Notes under the pieces: model-generated
What the model saw: the letters and a program-made list of their open reading frames with translations, nothing else
What the model was told of the DNA's origin: nothing
Databases searched by the model: none
Origin: Streptomyces sp. SCL15-4
GTDB lineage: Bacteria; Actinomycetota; Actinomycetes; Streptomycetales; Streptomycetaceae
Reading direction: 5' to 3'
Assembly: GCF_033366695.1 (NCBI RefSeq)
Contig: NZ_JAOBTQ010000002.1
Coordinates: 1 to 14,814 of the forward strand
Length of the DNA stretch: 14,814 bases
Position numbers and translations under genes: made by a program
Part shown: positions 13,901 through 14,814 of the stretch, piece after piece
Numbering within the stretch: the first letter of the stretch is position 1
Layout: each line of letters starts with the position of its first letter

Positions 13901-14178
13901 AGTTCATTTCGACGTCCGCGAAAGCCTCCAAGTTCAATCACCTGATCGAGCGCACGGACTGGTCACAGATCATCCGCGCGCAGGCACACGGGAATCTGTG
14001 GCGCCGCGCATTCAAGGCACACACCGCCGGTCTGACCGTTCACCGGATCACCGGAACCGACGAATTGCACGTGGCCGGAGACTGGCGCGCGGTATTCGCT
14101 GAGGGTCGGGGACTGACCGAGATGAAGACGAAGGGTGCCTATGTCGTCGGCGCCCCGGTCGCAAAGATGGGGGAGTGA
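10921..14178 (+). CDS. Tap-like fusion: primase/SF3-type helicase ATPase, zinc motif and B-family-like polymerase (1085 aa)
   Basis: The ATG at 10921 overlaps the upstream stop. The N-terminal half resembles primase-associated helicase ATPases of actinobacterial mobile elements: Walker A AVNRSGKS (272-279, first Gly replaced by Ala), Walker B MFVGWDDMAPTGS (322-334), then RSLFNGSSKGR, a Gly-rich basic segment, and a later winged-helix-like part (WTDGTRLYLLP to ALETAGYI). A zinc motif follows: C675, C678, H692, C695. Residues ~700-765 are a Pro/Glu-rich linker. The C-terminal domain carries B-family polymerase-like motifs: A, LLDVNAAYLSALNTHLPIGA (D863); B, YVKAMYSKFIST (K989, Y992); C, ITGTDELHV (D1047, with Gly where the first Asp of DTD normally sits). 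Streptomyces Tap proteins are known to prime and extend terminal protein at telomeres, and tap precedes tpg in an operon, as here. The likely role is replication initiation and/or telomere patching. The domain assignment is from motifs only. Confidence 0.78.
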   Translation: MTETTPTAGPRAPRPRTERPLRVVTGSDGAREEIITERIADRYEADENGHYRVSRSYGENAAGDRVTKVSRKEILSARAEITAAYADDTGEPYPIAATETTDRSRPVVTYYDLRVSREDAGPVVVDTVPADDFDKLAWLDRQELAEIPQVLAATGQTARGDIVTSIRLGSARYPTIPAYSRLGWHCRDGRWLYVHGGGAWTKDGALDVPVYGNGLGVFTMAPPPEDDAAGRRAFDALWQLFGMTPDKFAAVEIGAVFRAAMGRPSGSCTYCAVNRSGKSGHMAFLTQCWAPSVRWNTLPFNAGKAFATPAYVEYVHHTFGDMFVGWDDMAPTGSARERADYFDLFARSLFNGSSKGRMGIKDGKIVARDRLRPRAFGGLSAEDVTAVESAQNRTHLLQLSRGEFDPAAFAAADENGGPSDRSALMSAFVIWWAAKMPAHAYVSELEHRFAADLTAATEAPGRYVESSADKAAGLFCGLEFALSRGWVTQDRARELWERGWAGLCESLRAQVDANSGQSMADRIRDAILDGLAVGDVHVLDVHGGMPAQGQALGWRGEYAQGAGIGWTDGTRLYLLPSAAAPYVIQKSADSGAPIEITARAMGEALETAGYITGEDENRGGRITHRHTASQWISVARATKKVWSMPVPVETDGGQGDATEDGPQTPQGPEGGPLVCRGCGNAMDADFNGDGLHPGCDAPDEWPAGTLGASVSDRPALAAVPDPVTPEAAPLAVPAGPVVVDEPVLPEPEPEPAAAPAPSRQASPKVRPEPTVCASIADRVAAALEKAGGDVDKATAALIKTAIPDGMELLESTRVSARYDFTAHPPEPEILRKPSKNGANDVWEARPKWTNPTTPDGTEVQLLDVNAAYLSALNTHLPIGALQHATGGEFDRRRSGLYRITPPEWTRTDLPNPIGSRELSGDLWVTRPTLQLLLDASSEKYGRLCDAPVIHESWTSGSSESILRAFRIILRDARAAAIESGDDVTLAYVKAMYSKFISTSAKASKFNHLIERTDWSQIIRAQAHGNLWRRAFKAHTAGLTVHRITGTDELHVAGDWRAVFAEGRGLTEMKTKGAYVVGAPVAKMGE

Positions 14179-14182
14179 CGAC

Positions 14183-14758
14183 ATGGTAGGCAAAATCACA
14201 GGCGAATTCGGAGCGCACGGAAAGCAGGGCGGGGAAGCAATTTCCGACCGGCTCACGGAACTTGCCGGGGGTATCAAGTCGTCCGCCATGAGTGAGCGCG
14301 GATTGGAGGCGCGTCTCAAGTACCTCACGAACTCCCCCGCCGGATATCAGGCAATGGAGCGGGCCGGTATCAGCGTCACCCCGCGCACGCTTATCGCGTG
14401 GCTGTCCGGGGACCGTGACCCGAACAAGGCAAACCGCGGCCGACTCGATGCCGCATACGCCGACCTGCGGCGCCGCAACGTGGCGAAGAACCTGAAAAAC
14501 CGGCTCAACAACAACGGGCGCGGAACGCGCGTGGAAGTCCACCCCATCACGCAGGCAGGGGTCACCCCCTCCCGGCAACGGGCCCTGGAAGTCCGCAAGG
14601 TCAACATCCGCCCGTCCCAGTGGGACCGGCTCGTCGACCTGTGGGCCGCCGGGGACGTCGACGCGATGAACGACGAGTGGGAGGACATTGCCGAGGACAC
14701 CCTCGGCTCCGAGTGGGGCGCCTACACCGCCGTTGCGGCCATCGGATTTGGCGCGTAG
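14183..14758 (+). CDS. Tpg-like putative terminal protein with helix-turn-helix (191 aa)
   Basis: The ATG at 14183 has gggggag upstream and starts 4 bases after the polymerase stop. Residues ~35-75 (LEARLKYLTNSPAGYQAMER, then AGISVTPRTLIAWLSG) form a helix-turn-helix. A basic stretch follows (RDPNKANRGRLDAAYADLRR, then RNVAKNLKNRLNNNGRGTRV). Residues ~130-150 include VRKVNIRPSQWDRLVDLW, and the end is acidic then hydrophobic (DDEW-like to AIGFGA). Streptomyces Tpg (~184 aa) shows the same order: a YL-containing helix, an RTV-type HTH, an Arg-rich linker, then a V-x-L-x-x-x-Y/W segment before an acidic helix. Tpg is covalently joined to DNA 5' ends and primes synthesis. The size, order and position directly after a Tap-like gene support this role. 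A plain DNA-binding regulator is the alternative. Confidence 0.65.
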   Translation: MVGKITGEFGAHGKQGGEAISDRLTELAGGIKSSAMSERGLEARLKYLTNSPAGYQAMERAGISVTPRTLIAWLSGDRDPNKANRGRLDAAYADLRRRNVAKNLKNRLNNNGRGTRVEVHPITQAGVTPSRQRALEVRKVNIRPSQWDRLVDLWAAGDVDAMNDEWEDIAEDTLGSEWGAYTAVAAIGFGA

Positions 14759-14765
14759 CAGCTCC

Positions 14766-14807
14766 CCGAGGGGCCCCCGCGGCAGACTGCCGGCGGGGGC
14801 CCCTCGG
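14766..14807 (+). terminator. Strong terminator hairpin at right end
   Basis: Perfect 15-bp arms, ccgaggggcccccgc (14766-14780) and gcgggggcccctcgg (14793-14807), enclose a loop that itself pairs (ggca with tgcc). It begins 8 bases past the stop at 14758. There is no T tract. It closes the operon that runs from 9817. Confidence 0.8.
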
Positions 14808-14814
14808 TCGTCCT

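Noticed and set aside
10774..13941. Very long open frame on the minus strand (1055 codons)
   Set aside because: It mirrors the 1085-aa gene, whose frame has recognisable ATPase and polymerase motifs. The antisense product is repetitive Gly/Arg/Val-rich.
1..14814. Abundant CCCGAGG/CCTCGGG heptamers
   Set aside because: Frequent in both coding and non-coding parts, but largely explained by Pro-Glu-Gly codons and high GC. No clear orientation bias was seen by eye.
1..14814. Integrase/excisionase and attachment site
   Set aside because: No tyrosine or serine recombinase motifs and no tRNA fragment were found, so an integrative element cannot be supported.

Overview
The window looks like an accessory, conjugative replicon from a Streptomyces-type actinomycete. 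The evidence is very high GC, GTG starts with purine-rich ribosome binding sites, GTGA/ATGA start-stop overlaps, and a gene set known from Streptomyces plasmids: an FtsK/TraB-type transfer ATPase, a GntR/UTRA (KorSA-type) repressor, and DUF2637/Spd-like membrane proteins. I see no integrase, no rRNA, tRNA or CRISPR, and no classical rolling-circle or Rep1/Rep2 gene.

Layout. Positions 1-113 hold two hairpins behind a leftward gene (114-1346, unrecognised, with a Cys/His-rich C-terminal domain). Positions 1347-1972 are non-coding and packed with repeats: three iteron-like copies, several dyads, a 38-bp palindrome and a hairpin. This is my best candidate for a replication origin or control region. 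A leftward double-zinc-ribbon protein (1973-2959) follows, then a terminator, then the leftward GntR regulator (3114-3833). A divergent promoter region (3834-3960) faces the rightward transfer block: a small transfer-associated protein (3961-4497), traB (4511-6517), a GACAC-rich clt-like array (6515-6623), two Spd-like membrane proteins (6640-7155, 7152-8069) and a small HTH protein (8086-8286). Next come ssb (8444-8899) and an overlapping cytosine-5 methyltransferase-like gene (8896-9603), closed by a terminator. The last block (9817-14758) runs rightward. It holds two small proteins with a hydrophobic segment, an 85-aa protein, a 1085-aa protein and a 191-aa HTH protein, and ends at a strong hairpin.

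The most interesting part is the last pair. The 1085-aa protein appears to join a primase/SF3-like helicase ATPase (Walker A near residue 272, Walker B near 323-328), a small zinc motif (675-695) and a C-terminal domain with B-family DNA-polymerase-like motifs A, B and C (near 863, 989 and 1047). Immediately downstream lies a 191-aa protein whose layout resembles the Streptomyces telomere terminal protein Tpg. Together they look like a divergent tap-tpg pair in which the telomere polymerase carries its own helicase. With ssb nearby, the plasmid may encode much of a protein-primed replication kit. This is inference from motifs, not homology search.

The second unusual signal is a dense family of GACAC/GTGTC motifs around and inside the genes after traB (about 6515-7860). 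They may be TraB recognition sequences embedded in coding DNA. The ends of the window are two convergent gene ends with three hairpins, so it may be a complete circularised plasmid or a linear element lacking its telomeres. The sequence alone does not decide.
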